The position numbers were made by a program, and so were the translations under genes. DNA of 64,000 bases from Scedosporium boydii (taxonomy: Eukaryota; Ascomycota; Sordariomycetes; Microascales; Microascaceae), in contig NJFT01000190.1 in assembly GCA_002221725.1 (NCBI GenBank), positions 1 to 64,000 on the forward strand, read 5' to 3'. Positions 43,074 through 54,665 of the stretch are shown here, piece by piece. The notes beneath the pieces are model-generated. The model was given only the letters and a program-made list of their open reading frames with translations, searched no databases and was not told where the DNA came from. Each line of letters begins with the position of its first letter. The first letter of the stretch is position 1.

Positions 43074-44796
43074 CTATGGCCGAGGTATTGTCCAGCCCTG
43101 TTCCATGAGCATATCGAAGGAATCGGCGAAGACTTGAAAATTAGCTACCCGAGGCTCATAGTTGTCTCCCATAAGATCTGCAAAGTGCACCATACCGCAG
43201 ACTTCGCCACGATTGAGAACATCTGCTTCGGTCTCTTCTGCCCTAGCGTCCCGACATCGTAACAGCACAGCACCGCAGAGTCCATCTCGGATTTGTGGTT
43301 TCGAGGTTATTACCGGGTTGTTCGTCACAAACACACCCTGGCGACCTTGGACATATGCACCCTTCCCAGGATTTGACTGGCGGCATTTTGGATCAAGATG
43401 AGGCTGAGGGTGCCCTTCCGAATAGAAATCGCGCGCCGTATCCTTTAAACATTTGCAAACCCGTGACGTACGAGTCGGTCAGGTACAAATCGCCCGGTAC
43501 TAAATCACGTAAAGGGGCCAAGTTTTTCGCCGCAGCGTCCATCTCCGTGAAGCTGTTCTCGAACACCACGCTGTCGTCCAGTTGCATCAGGACAACATCG
43601 CCATCCCCCACCCGGTCTCGGACGTAGCCAATCGTTGTGCCAGGATGGCCGCCCACAACGCCTTGCACGGCTCGGAAAGTTTTCCGCGCCTCGTAGTCGT
43701 CCTTCCGGCCGAGTTTTCCAAGATCCTTCTCATCGCGATCTTCCCAGTTGTGCCAGGAACAGGTGAGGCGTTTCTCCCCATGTCTTTCCACCAGTACACC
43801 GGCGGACGTCGAAGAGTATACTCGTCCCGCCCGGTCCGGAGAACTAATCATCGTTCCTGGATATAATTTACCTAATGTGAAGGGACCAAACTCCTCTCGT
43901 TAGTCTTGTTGGCCTGAAGAGTACTGGGATAAGATGAAGTAGTAAAGGACGCACCGTCAGATTGGAGGTAGTCTCGTCAGTGACAAGCTTGTCTAAGACG
44001 GCCCCGTTTGGAGAGACGATTCGCCTCCGTCTTTCCATGTTTGGAAGGGGACCATTGTGATATTGCAAGAACAGCTCCACACCTTCAATACGCCCAGGAC
44101 AGCTTTCAAGGCGTACTGCGAACTCCTCGTCGCTCGTTTTGGGCAGCTCAACGACCAATGCTTTCCACATAAGAGACAGTGCTTCGCAATTGGGAAGCAC
44201 ATGATCTGCGAGGAAGAGGATGACGTCGTCGGGTGGGATTGTGCGTTCTTTTAGCGCCTCCACGATGGCTGGGTCGTCGATTTGAACTACACCCCACTCT
44301 CCTAGAAAATGATGAAAGTGCATATCATCGACTGGCATCCTGTGCAACCGCACGGCACTAAGTACCTGTACTTTTAGTGTCACGTGAAAATTGGTTAAAT
44401 GTATAAGCACTTTCCTTTAGACTCATTGAATGGTCCGTAAATTACGCCACCAGCATTCCCTTGGCGGGCTCTCTCCGTCACACCTTCCACCTCTTCCATA
44501 TCCATCGCCTTCTCGACTGTTGAGAGTCGCTTCCATCGACATTCTGATTCGTTGAGTCGAACCTGATTACGATCTCTCAATTTCATCGCCATGGCGAACC
44601 CTGCCTTCTCAAGTTCACCCTGGGCAGCACTGACCGACCTCACTCCCGTACCAGCACGGAAGCAACGAACCAGGCCTTCGTTCGCACAAGTCCAGACGCC
44701 TTCCCAAGAGAGTGTCTTGCCAACAGCTCCGGCGGCCCTCGAATTTGAAGAATTCTCTTTCATCGGCGCTGATGGATTGATCCGATGAAAGGCCAT
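43074..44796 (-). CDS. Conserved hypothetical protein with one frameshift
   Basis: Minus-strand exons, proposed: 44796-44446, 44365-43955 and 43893-43074. The joins give ERARQGNAGG to VLSAVRLHRMPVDDMHFHHF and SNLT to EFGPFTLGKLYPGTMISSPD. Exon 3 contains LTCSWHNWEDRDEKDLGKLG, HPGTTIGYVRDRVGDGDVVL and VPGDLYLTDSYV, then must shift by one base near 43460-43470 (a GGG run) to continue as VCKCLKDTARDFYSEGHPQP and GVFVTNNPVITSKPQI to the stop at 43074. Exon 3 is 820 nt, one more than a multiple of three, consistent with one extra base. With that corrected, the protein would be about 526 aa. I do not recognise a domain. The shift may be a sequencing error or a recent mutation. The start is uncertain: an additional upstream exon is possible at about 44960-44850. 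Confidence 0.55.
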
Positions 44797-45300
44797 TCTC
44801 CATCGCAGGACTTATCGCGATCTGGAAAACGGATCAGCGATACTCACCGTTAACGACATTGCGACGTCCAAAACGGAGTGTCTCTCGATGAAGTTGACGG
44901 GGATTTGATCAAGCCACACAGCAAGCTGAAACCCAAGATGCACCTCGCAGTAATACATTAGGCACTCGTATCGCGATCTCCCACGTCCCAGAATTCGCGC
45001 AGCACTTCAATGGATACTGCATTCTCTCCCTCCGGCGTGATAATAAAATATTTGCACTATTCTTTTCAGATCAATAATACAGTTGCCCTCGCTCTTTATG
45101 GTGTGGAAACGGTGGCATGACTCGCTATGTGACGACCCGGACGTGTCTGTTGAAGGTGACACGGCACGTTGTCGCACCTGTCACAGCCACTGCCATTGGA
45201 CCGACTTCGACATCAAGGAAGCTCCTAATGCACCTCCTGCAGTGCCACCGGATGCAACCGCAAGACAAAATGAACCTCCGATGGCCTTCGACCATTCGTT
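44797..45300. other. Region between the hypothetical gene and the HET gene
   Basis: Divergent promoter region carrying repeat copy A. A plus frame at 45083-45304 (C..C motifs, LCDDPDVSVEG, CRTCHSHCHW) could belong to the true N-terminus of the HET gene, but no simple splice joins it. Confidence 0.4.
44857..44950. repeat. Dispersed ~95-bp repeat, copy A (AT-richer)
   Basis: Matches 54407-54508 in the same orientation, with shared blocks CGTCCAAAACGGA, CGATGAAG, TGACGGGGA, CAAGCCACACAGC and CCCAAGATGCACCTCGCAG. At nearly every difference this copy has T for C or A for G, plus an indel of about 8 bp. On the minus strand this copy is open and reads EVHLGFQLAVWLDQIPVNFI, ending at a GTGAGT donor. 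Confidence 0.8.
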
Positions 45301-47822
45301 ATGACCGGGCAGCGATTCAGTTGCTTCCTGGTGACGACAATGCAGGCCCTGGTGCATCAGTTATGGACAATGCCAAGTCCGGGGCTGTTGGCCAGCCTTC
45401 GGGCCAGGCCGACGATAATACTGTGCCCACACAACAAAAAGATGCGATGCAGTCCTCCCAAGGACAATAACGTACAGCCGGCTACGTTGCCTGTCACGTC
45501 ACCGATCGATGCTGAGATGCTTGCCCCGGACGAGTTTCGCTTGCTTTGCCTCCCAGCCACAACCGATGAGCACGCCCCGGTACATGTGACATTGGAGACC
45601 TACAAGCAGAATAACTGCCCCGAGTACGAGACCGTGTCCTACACATGGGGCGGCGAGGACAACAATTACGCGGCCCGCTGGCACGTGTTTGTCGGGCCCT
45701 ACTGGGACGTGTTGTTCAACACGAAAAATTGCTGCGACATGCTCCAGTTCGTGCGACCACGGCGGGGTGTACGCATGGTGTGGGTAGACGCGCTGTGTAT
45801 CAATCAGGATAACGTGCGGGAACGCACTGCGCAGGTGGCTAAGATGAGCCAGATCTACGAGCAGTGCGCCCGTGTCATCGTCTACCTGGGATCGGATCTC
45901 GTACGGCCTATGCCACCGGGTGAGTTCCCTGCTCGACACCGGCTCCACGAACTAGAAGAGGGGTTTGGTGGTAGCGGTAACGAACATGCGGTAGTAAAGC
46001 CCAGGCTGCCCGATGGGCATCCGTGCGAGGACAAGCCGTTTGGCCTGCGTCAGCTGTTGCAGCGCAGCTACTTCAGTCGCGTGTGGATGGTCCAAGAGCT
46101 GGTTCTGTCCCAGCGCACGGTGATCCGGATCGGTGACATGGACTTTTGGACCGATTCGGCGACGCCGGGCCACCTCGCCACCCTCCCGGGAAAAGGATGG
46201 AATTGGGAAAGCACGGCGGCGCCGTGGGTGGAGCACATGGCACAAAAGAAACTGCCCGCGGACAATGTGTACGACTTGCTTCGACTGGTATCGCATTCGC
46301 GCGCGTCGGATCCCCGGGACATGCTGTTTGCCGTCCTTAGCCTGGCCCGGGGGGAACATGGTGGTGACGCCGATATTATGGCCCTGCAGCCAGACTATAC
46401 GCTCTCGCCACAGGAGATGTTTATCGGTCTGTTTACCCACATGGCCGTAAAGCTCCGGAAATATCATCTCTTTTTTGCTGCCGCTGGCCTCGCGGCGTCG
46501 CCGACATTGCCTTCGTGGGTACCCGACGATAGGGACCCCCGTGTCTGGGAGCACATGTTTGCGGTGCCCTCATCCTACGGGGATGCGGGCGAATTTATTT
46601 CGAAGGAGGTTCTGAAGCTGCCGGCCCATGATTCTACCCGGTACAGCGATAACAGACCTCTTCTAACCATTAGCAGCCTGTATTCGCGCGACGGCGAGGA
46701 AGATTTTTCTATCACGGATGACGACATCTTCGTGGGGCTTTCTCGATGCCACTGATACACCTGTGCGCTATATCTGTGCCACTGCGCCGCGTGGCCCAGC
46801 TCGATGCTCTGAAAATCTTCGAGATGCGCAGCCTGAGACATCCGCTTCTCATTACCTCAAAGGGCGACCTGGACGAGGCAGTTCGTCCCGGATGGGACCA
46901 CATCTTTATTCTTAACGTTCGGAATTGGCCGAAGGGCAATATGTACTTTATCCTGCGCGCCGTAGAAGATAAGACATGGTCACTGCCTAAAAGTAGAATC
47001 TACAAGCTCGTGGCGGTCTGTCCGCAGGTGTTTCTGAGCGGCCACAGCAGACGCTACGAGCCTGTGAGTCTGCCGCTCGGGGAACTCACAGGCGGTCTCG
47101 AGGGCGCGATGCGGACGGTCCGGTGGAGATTGGAGGCGGATCTACCGCAGTGCAAAAAAGACGACCAGTGCGATCTCCGCCTCGATCATCGTGACATCTT
47201 ACGCGGCTTTTTGCCCGGCGCCGAGAGGCAATGGGATCTGTTCCCGTTGTACCGGGGCCTTCTCGCTGAGGAAGATGGCTCTTCCTCTCCGGGCTTCGAA
47301 GCAGCGTACCTAACAGCTCTCAAAGACTCGGTCCACCAGGCGCGCATCGCCGACGGTTTCTTGGAGTTCTCCTCCGCCGCACCAGAGTGGGAGGCCTCCC
47401 GCCTGGATTACTGTTGGGGACCCCGCCAAGAGTATGAAAACCCTTGGGAATGGCGCATATTAAAACGTCAACCGTGGAAGCCGACCCACATATTGAACAA
47501 GGCGTTCTGGCAGCGGTATCCCCGGGTCGATCTGCCGCTGCACATCACAGGACGAGTGAGGATGCATGTGCGGGTGAAGATCGAGACTGCAAGGAAGTTT
47601 CTTTGGTATGGGCTTCGCGAAACAAAACTGTTATTTGTACGGCGCGCGTTGCGAAGCTGTAGCCTTGACAACGTAGAGACAATGTTACGGGATAGGCTGT
47701 GGGATGAGTACCGGGATCTTGCCTGCCCAGGCAGCACGGTCATGGCTAATGATAAATACTGGGACTCTATCACTAGTGGTATAGCCCTGGATGGGTCTAA
47801 TTTCCGCGTCTACATCCTCTAA
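45301..47822 (+). CDS. HET-domain (heterokaryon incompatibility) protein
   Basis: About 817-aa protein. Exons are 45301-46731 and 46800-47822; the 68-nt GT..AG intron keeps phase and joins SITDDDIF to LDALKIFEM, resolving an apparent frame change. All HET motifs are present and intact: YETVSYTWGGED (about residue 110), MVWVDALCINQDN (about 160), QVAKMSQIYEQCARVIVYLG, YFSRVWMVQELVLSQ and DPRDMLFAVLSLARG. The long C-terminal half has no known repeat. HET proteins act in allorecognition and cause cell death when partnered with an incompatible product, often an NLR. The NLR lies 1.6 kb downstream. The start at 45301 is the first ATG of the open frame, but the N-terminal ~70 residues look unnatural; an ATG at 45517, just before the domain, is an alternative. 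Confidence 0.85.
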
Positions 47823-49444
47823 AGCTCGACAGAGCGTAGAAGAGTAAGTAGTACAAGCCTAATAGCCGCAATGCTGACCGGGTCGTGGCATAGAGTGCAC
47901 TGGGAACACATTAATATCGAAGAAAGCCATTCTGTGGCAGTGATGTCTGGAGTGGCACTGCGGTCAGCTGAATCTGCTCTGCGTTATTACTGATTAAATT
48001 CTGCAATTAGAAATTCAGCAGTCTAGTAATTATTGCCAGGAATCATTATTTCTGTCATTGATAACTCTCCAAGCTGCCAAGGGGAGTTCCCAGCTCATTG
48101 TTTGTCTAAGAAGGTGCGGAACATATTTGACCGCATCATCGCACCCAAGCTCAGCACCAAAGTGCGTCGAGCACATTATAAATTCCCTCTGCCTTCCTCC
48201 ACTCACTCTTTTCTCGCTTCAGGGGCCGTTTTCCCGGCTGTCGATTTGCCATCTCGCGGAGCCTCCTCGGCCAGCCTCCTGATGTTTTTGCACTTAAGTC
48301 TCTCAGTAACATCTTTTTTCGGCCCCGCGATATGTGACGATGCTAAGTTCAGTTCTGCGCCTGGTATCGAGATAAACTAAATAAAGAATGTCCCAGTAGC
48401 ATCTCGACTTTGATCATGGAAAGACTGTTCAGTAACAGCATCTTGTTATAGATGGGCATATTAACGAGAAGCCGCTCAAGCCGTTCTCCGGCTTACAGAG
48501 CAAAATAGCATTAAAGGGGCTCCAGGTCTTCAGTACAGAGTACTTTTCATCGTGGAGTAACTTGGCCATGATCAGTTAGTTATTTACACCTGTAACTGCA
48601 CGGAGCTCTAACATAGACTAGCACTTAACCTGCCAATGAAAGAGCCACTCCAAAACTAGTTTACTGCATTGTAGATGAGGACCATATATATCACCAATGT
48701 CTGTGCGTAGATTGTGATGAAGGGATTGATCCACTATAAGCTGGTTCTGTATTGTGATTATAATAGCTAGTCCTACGACTAGGATGCTAATTCCCAACAT
48801 AACAAGCCAGGTATAGAGGCCCTGCATGGGACCATTGCGAAATCTTCTGTATATACCTAGAGTCTATAAGGTTTAAAAGTCTTGTTAGTCTCTGTTTGAA
48901 GCTTCTTTACTTTCTTGACTGTTCTTAGTGGTTATTAGTAGACTTATCTGCAACAGGGGGCCGGTTCCGACAGTGTCCGACAACCTGAGAACATCATCTG
49001 AGGGGAGTAGTTTGCGTGCTGCTTCGAAATCGGCGATCTTTGGAAGTTCTAATCTTTGCATGTCGAAGGTAAGTCTCGTTTCTTACAGCTGGCTTGAGCT
49101 TCCGGTCCGGCCCCTCAGTGCTTTGTTAGACGGAGACAGTGAGCGAGATTAAACAGGGTAAAGCAACGCACGCCCTTCTCCCCACCACCCATCAGGCCCA
49201 TTCCCAAGCAGCATCAATCCTACCCGGTCGACGTTGGGGACTTGGCTAGGGTGATACGTTGCGCCATCCATTCAACCCCCCTCGAGGGAAGCTCTATATC
49301 ACCCGCTAAGAGGCGGCATGAAGAATCGCAAACTGTCATATTTATGATCTAAGAGGCACATGGGGCCTGGGAGTCAATAGCTTATGCGCAACGCACGAGG
49401 CAACGCCGCCAACTTCTCCACTAATCCCCATTCTTCCATCTCCC
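47823..49444. other. Intergenic, contains a small membrane-protein-like relic
   Basis: No complete gene. On the minus strand at about 48618-48870 a frame reads YRRFRNGPMQGLYTWLVMLG then ISILVVGLAIIITIQNQLIV, with one TM segment, ending in decayed sequence. I cannot assign it. The rest is the convergent 3' region of the HET gene and NLR gene. Confidence 0.4.
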
Positions 49445-52400
49445 TCACCCGATTGATGTTTGTGAGGTTTCGGCGCGTTTCCTTTCAGTTCTTGAGCCCG
49501 GACCGTTTGATCTAAGGTTGAATCTGTACTGGCGATTCCTCGAGAATTTTAACCCATGCTCCGAGCCGGTCTTTCGACCACCTGGGCGGGACGCTCTGAT
49601 TGTGTCGGAGAGTTTGACCAACTCGTCAATTTGATCCTACCTTTCCATGTTAGCTTACACATAATAGATGCAACTAGCAGCAAGATCAATGAGCAAGGAA
49701 TGCGAAAAATAACGTGTGACTAACGTATGGCAGACGCTCCATAATGTAGAAGAAATACTCCGTCTCTTGAAAGTCGTAGCCAAGTTCCTGGATGGCTTCT
49801 CTGAGGACTAGGCCATGCGTAATTTCTGTCCAGCAACTTGTGTCCTTATCGACCCTTTGATTTCTAGCCTTGAGTGTGGCTTGGCAAGAGAGTCCGATCG
49901 ACTCAGAAACTTCATCCCGAATGTCTGTGGAGGTGAGAGAGGCAGCCCGGGAACCTCGGATATGCTCTCCGAAACCAATCTCTTCCACGAGAATGTCGTT
50001 AGCGTTGCCGCAAGCTTCATCCTCCCTAGGTTGAATCATATGGACAGTTTCCTCACCAAGCCCATCGGAGGCCGCTCGATCATGATGTCTATCAAGGAAA
50101 TCATCTGAGCCATATTCACCTAAAGGCCGTTTATCCAAAGCCGCCAACCTCATTTCAGCACGCTCGAATATATCCTCTTTCAGATTTTCGTTTAACATCG
50201 CATGGACGAGCCTCCAGGCTAGGTCGTAATTGCCCATCTTCTGTTCCAGTTTCTCCACATCGCCCCGTCCTTCGGCTTCTTCCCGCATCTGTGGAAGCAG
50301 CTCATCGAGAAATGCCTCGCCGACAAGGGAAAGGATCCTCAAGGCTTCGCCGCCGTGGTCAACGCTCGAGTTGCCGTCCTCGAGAGATGTCGACCAGTTT
50401 ATGCCGTCGTCATACCCGGGCGTTGTGGCAAGATGTATGAAAAAGAAAAGGTCTTTCTCCTCCTCATGTTCCAGTGTTCGGACGTAAAGACGCAGGCGAG
50501 GGGGTAAGGTCGAGGCGATTTCCTCAAGATTCCGCCGTGCTCCCTTCTTTAGGAGCAATCTTGCGATGCTCCAGGACGATTCGCCCAACGCAACTGACAA
50601 CGGCGTTTCACCGTTAAGATCAAGAGCGTCGACAAAGGCGGCATCAGAAGAATGGCTTAAAAGGAGTTCCGCGGCCTCAAAATCTTGCTCCCACGCCGCC
50701 AGGTGGAGGCCAGTTGGATGGTTGAGTTTAGGCCGTTTATCCACCCCGGTAACATCGGCTCCGTGATCAAGAAGCACACGCAGAGCATCAAGGCTGCCAT
50801 ACTGGCATGCTAGGGTCAGAGGTGTAGCTCCGTTGCCTGCCTCTACGTTGACGGACAATCCTCCGCGGATAAGGAGTTCGACCGCTTCAGCCGATCCATT
50901 TGCGGCGGCGAAATGGAGCGCCGTTCCTGCTTCACAGTGCCTATATATATCCGCCCCATTATCGAGAAGCTTTCGAATCATGTGTACAGAGCCTCTCTCG
51001 GCAGCAAGGTGAAGAGGTGTTACGCCATCGGAATCCTTCAAGTTCGGGTCTGCTCCTGCCTTAAGCAGCCTATCAGCCATGGCAAATCTTGATTGATCAA
51101 TCACTCGGTGGAGCGTCGTCTCATGTCTGTCCCCGTAGCGGGAATTTAAATCAACTCCCGAGTCGAATAGAGCATTCAATGCATCTGACGCTCCCCATTG
51201 GGCCGCTAGGAGTAGAGGGAAATCTCCAGTTTCATCTGGAATGCTCGGGTCGAAACCCACGGAAACCAGAGACCTGACGACATCACCCCAATCGCTCCCA
51301 ATAGCCTGATGGACTAAGTGTATCTGACAACAGTCTGACAGAATGACCGCTGAATCCTTTCCAGAGGCTGACTCTGTTAGGTACTGGTCCAAGATCCATA
51401 GCGCCATGTCATGAGATCCGTATATCATGGCGTAGTCGATGGGCAAGTGGATGAACTCGTCGTGGCAGTTGAGAAACTGCTTTACCCATGGAAGGTTCTG
51501 TGCCAGGCTTCGGAGGTCAAATATGGATAGGACGTGGAGTGCCGTCGGTCTTCCGGGAAAGCGAAACGGACCCTTGCCGAACTCGTCGTATTCAATAATC
51601 TTAATGCTGAGTCCCATGGCGCCTTCATTCCCGAGGAAGCGGTTGACAAGCGGCATGAGGTCCTTTTCTTTCCCCTCCTGCGTTGCCGCTACATAATGTA
51701 GGCCCCAGAACGTTGAGGCATACTCAAGCGATGGGTAGCGCATCATGTATTCGTCCAACTCCTCCACTGAGGTTATGGTGGAACTCGACTCAAATTCTTT
51801 GAATGTCAAGTACGTAAGACATGTTTCCGCTATGAGTCTATGCGCTTCAAGTTGCAGATCTCTGTAGGTGGCGGGAAGACTGGAACTACCCGACCGGAGA
51901 AAATCCCTTAGGGATGTGTGAAGGAGCTTGTAGTATCCGTCGACTTCGACGAGGAGATCCGCGCACTCAGTGGCAAGAGGCCAATCCCGGCCAATCCTCT
52001 GGCTGTCGTTTATTCCCGGTCTACCCGGCTTGACTGAAAGAGCTTCTAGGAGTTCGGTTTTTAACAGGAGACGGTACGAGTTGGCCACCCAGAGGAGAGC
52101 TTTGAACGCGCGGTTGATTACATGACGGGACCGGCGGAGAATCTTGCGAATGGCCTGCTCGTAGAGTTCGTCCAGACCTTCACCGCTACCCCGAAGTTCT
52201 TCCTTGATGTCTTCCACGCTGCCGATGTCCTTGATGTCTCTGACCTTCAAACGGACCCATAGAAACGTACTACCAGCGTTGTTGTGGAGCATAGCCTTGA
52301 TCTCCTCATACTCATGCTGTACCTCGAGCACATCGTCTGCGGAAATTTCGTCAACCTCACGAGAGATGTATGACTTGATATCGCCATCATTATTCCCGTT

Positions 52401-54154
52401 ATCAACTGGGATATGGGGAAAGGGGGACAATGCAGAGGCAATAGTGTGATAGTTGGGCCGACTGAAGATAAGCAGTCGTCTAACTGTGGATGGCTCTGTC
52501 GGTTTGGCAAGGTCCCGGAGGAACCCGCAGAGATCTTCGAATTGCTTTTCAGGGAAATGGCTACATTCGTCCAGACCGTCGATTATAAGGTAACACGACT
52601 TAAGTTTAGCACTCACATCTAGGAGCCAGCCCTTAAGCTCGCGCCGTTGGGGCCTTTCTCTGCTCTGTAGCTCTTCGGCACGGATTACGAGCGACTCAAT
52701 ATCAACATCCAGGGGTAACCGGTGGTAAAGTTGGCCCAGAAGAGACCCGAGCACGAGATCGAAGGTCAAAGGCGTGGTCGACTGCGTCGTGCTGCAATAA
52801 GCGTACGCGATTGAAGGAACAGATCCGTCCTCCGCGGGCTGGCTCATGTCATGAATGACGCGTGCCGCGAGGTGCGACTTTCCGGAACCAGCTTTGCCGT
52901 GGACCCAGAGCAGCGTTGACTCTGCGCTCTCGCGCCACGCTCGGAAGCCTGGATGCTCGATGAGCCAGTTGCCGCTACCTTGAACTCGTCTTTCATAGCT
53001 GTTCTCCTGGATGCTGCCGAATGTTGTCGAAGGTATCCAGTTCATAATGCGACGCCGCCTCGCCGCTATTTATCAGTTAGTATCCTTCGGTTCTTTCTTT
53101 TTCTTCTGTCTTTTTTTTTTTTCCGGGGGGAAGAGTGGGTGACTGGATAATTGTGCTTTACTTCCCTTGTGCAGCTCGAGTGTCAATTTCATCCTTGTTC
53201 TCGGCCATGCGTTTTCGTTCTCTGTGATCTCGATCTATGCAGTCCGCAAGACCCTCGATATCCTCGTGAACAGCGCGCAGGCGGCGAGCGTTGGCCAAAC
53301 TTCTCCATTTATCGAGCTCTTCCAAGTGTCGATGAACGTTGGTTTTGATCTCGCCGAACTTGCTGTCGAAGTCCTTCCACTGTGTCTTCAGTGCCAGCAG
53401 TAGCATGCTCCGCTCTTTGCCCTTGTCGTCGTAGAAGACCTTAGCTGCCTCGACACAGAAACTGAGAATATCAGTCATGACGTCGATCTGTGATGCCTGC
53501 ACGTTGGAATCGTCGTTGAAAATGCCCTCGGCTTTGTATTTGTGTATAATCTTCAGCTCCGTGGCGAGCGCGGAGAGCATGTCGACGAGTTTGCCCTGGT
53601 AGTCATCGAGACGAGCACTCATGGACAGGATGCAAGTGATGCCGCCGAGGACGATGGAAAAGGGCGCGGGGGTGAACTGCGAAATCGTCGACGTGATGGG
53701 CGCGATGGCCTTGGCGAAATCGGAGAAAGGCTTGATCTTGGCGGAAAGAGCTACTGTTTTGCTGCTGGAGACTCTTGCCTGGACTATCTCGTGGAAATCC
53801 GATTCATCGCCCTCCACGTCCTGCTGCTTTGCGTTCTCTTGGAACAAAGACACTTGGTCCTCAGTCAGCCTTTGCAGCTGGGCCTGCCACGATGCCATGG
53901 CCGCCACGACGCTGAGGATGAGTTAGCATCCGTCGCCTACCAGCATTGCATCAGACCATTCTTTCTTACGCTGGGTTGTTCTTGCTATTCCTCGCAGTAA
54001 CATCTTTCTGAACCTCTGCGCCGGGATTCTGGTTCCCATTCTCCTCTCTTGCGATGTGGGTCCCCCGCCGGCGGATGGGCATGTACCCCTCACCATCACC
54101 AAGCTCCTGGGTAAGCCGCCTAGTAAGGGACCGTGATCCTCGAGGGGGAGCCAT
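49445..54154 (-). CDS. NLR-type STAND protein: N-terminal helical domain, NACHT, ankyrin repeats
   Basis: 1486-aa protein. Minus-strand exons are 54154-53970, 53911-53162, 53058-49725 and 49636-49445; phases match everywhere. A basic, unstructured N-terminus of about 60 residues is followed by an alpha-helical domain at about 66-310 (LQRLTEDQVSLFQENAKQ... FSDFAKAIAPITSTISQFT) of the type that precedes NACHT in fungal STAND proteins. Then come the linker RRRIMNWIPSTTFGSIQENS and the NACHT domain with P-loop GKAGSGKS (residues 366-373) and Walker B CYLIIDGLDEC (about 468-478). A helical stretch and five to seven ankyrin repeats at about 925-1150 follow (GVTPLHLAAERGSVHMIRKL, GATPLTLACQYGSLDALRVL). 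The last exon (YDQIDELVKLSDTIRASRPG) is supported by phase and a GCTAAC branch. It probably works as a non-self sensor near the HET protein. Confidence 0.92.
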
Positions 54155-54665
54155 ATGCCACCTCGACGAGCGGGATAACGAAGAGAGTTGACTTCTAATT
54201 CCGGTCGGGCAGGTTAGGTAAGTGTGCGCGGAACTCGATCGCTTTAATCGCAATAAAGTATTAACAGAGTTGAGCTTTGCTTGATATTTATTCTGGATCA
54301 GGCATCAATGTTCAGCTGGGAGGGGCCAGGCTACGCATAACGGTGTCAGATGGGGCCACTGGGGTGTAATATCTGCCCCGATCGCGGCAATAACTGCCTC
54401 ATTTGGCACTGCGGCGTCCAAAACGGACCGTCCCCCGATGAAGCTGACGGGGACCTGACCCGCCGCCCAAGCCACACAGCGAGCTGAAGCCCAAGATGCA
54501 CCTCGCAGCACCTCGCAGCACCCTGGAAGGCGTTCTTGCATTCTTGTCTTCACTTACGATACACGTGATCGCAGCCTGACCGATATTTTGATACTGTGTT
54601 TTTTTGTCCGTGATCCGTGAACCACAACTGTATCTCAAATTCTCGGTTATTTTGCAGCTTTCGCC
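54155..54665. promoter_or_regulatory. Divergent promoter, NLR versus STAND-domain gene
   Basis: 511 bp between the two start codons, including repeat copy B. No other gene is convincing. Confidence 0.5.
54407..54508. repeat. Dispersed ~95-bp repeat, copy B (GC-richer)
   Basis: Counterpart of 44857-44950. It lies in the divergent region between the NLR (start 54154, minus) and the STAND-domain gene (start 54666, plus). An extra 8 bp (CCGCCGCC-like) breaks the minus-strand frame that is open in copy A. A short tandem duplication, CACCTCGCAGCACCTCGCAG, sits at its right end. Confidence 0.8.

Noticed and set aside
45083..45304. Small plus-strand ORF with Cys/His pairs upstream of the HET gene
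   Set aside because: Could be the true N-terminus of the HET protein, but no simple splice or single shift joins it; not called as a gene.
46732..46799. Apparent frameshift in the HET gene
   Set aside because: A 68-nt GT..AG intron with matching phase joins the two frames cleanly, so no mutation is needed.
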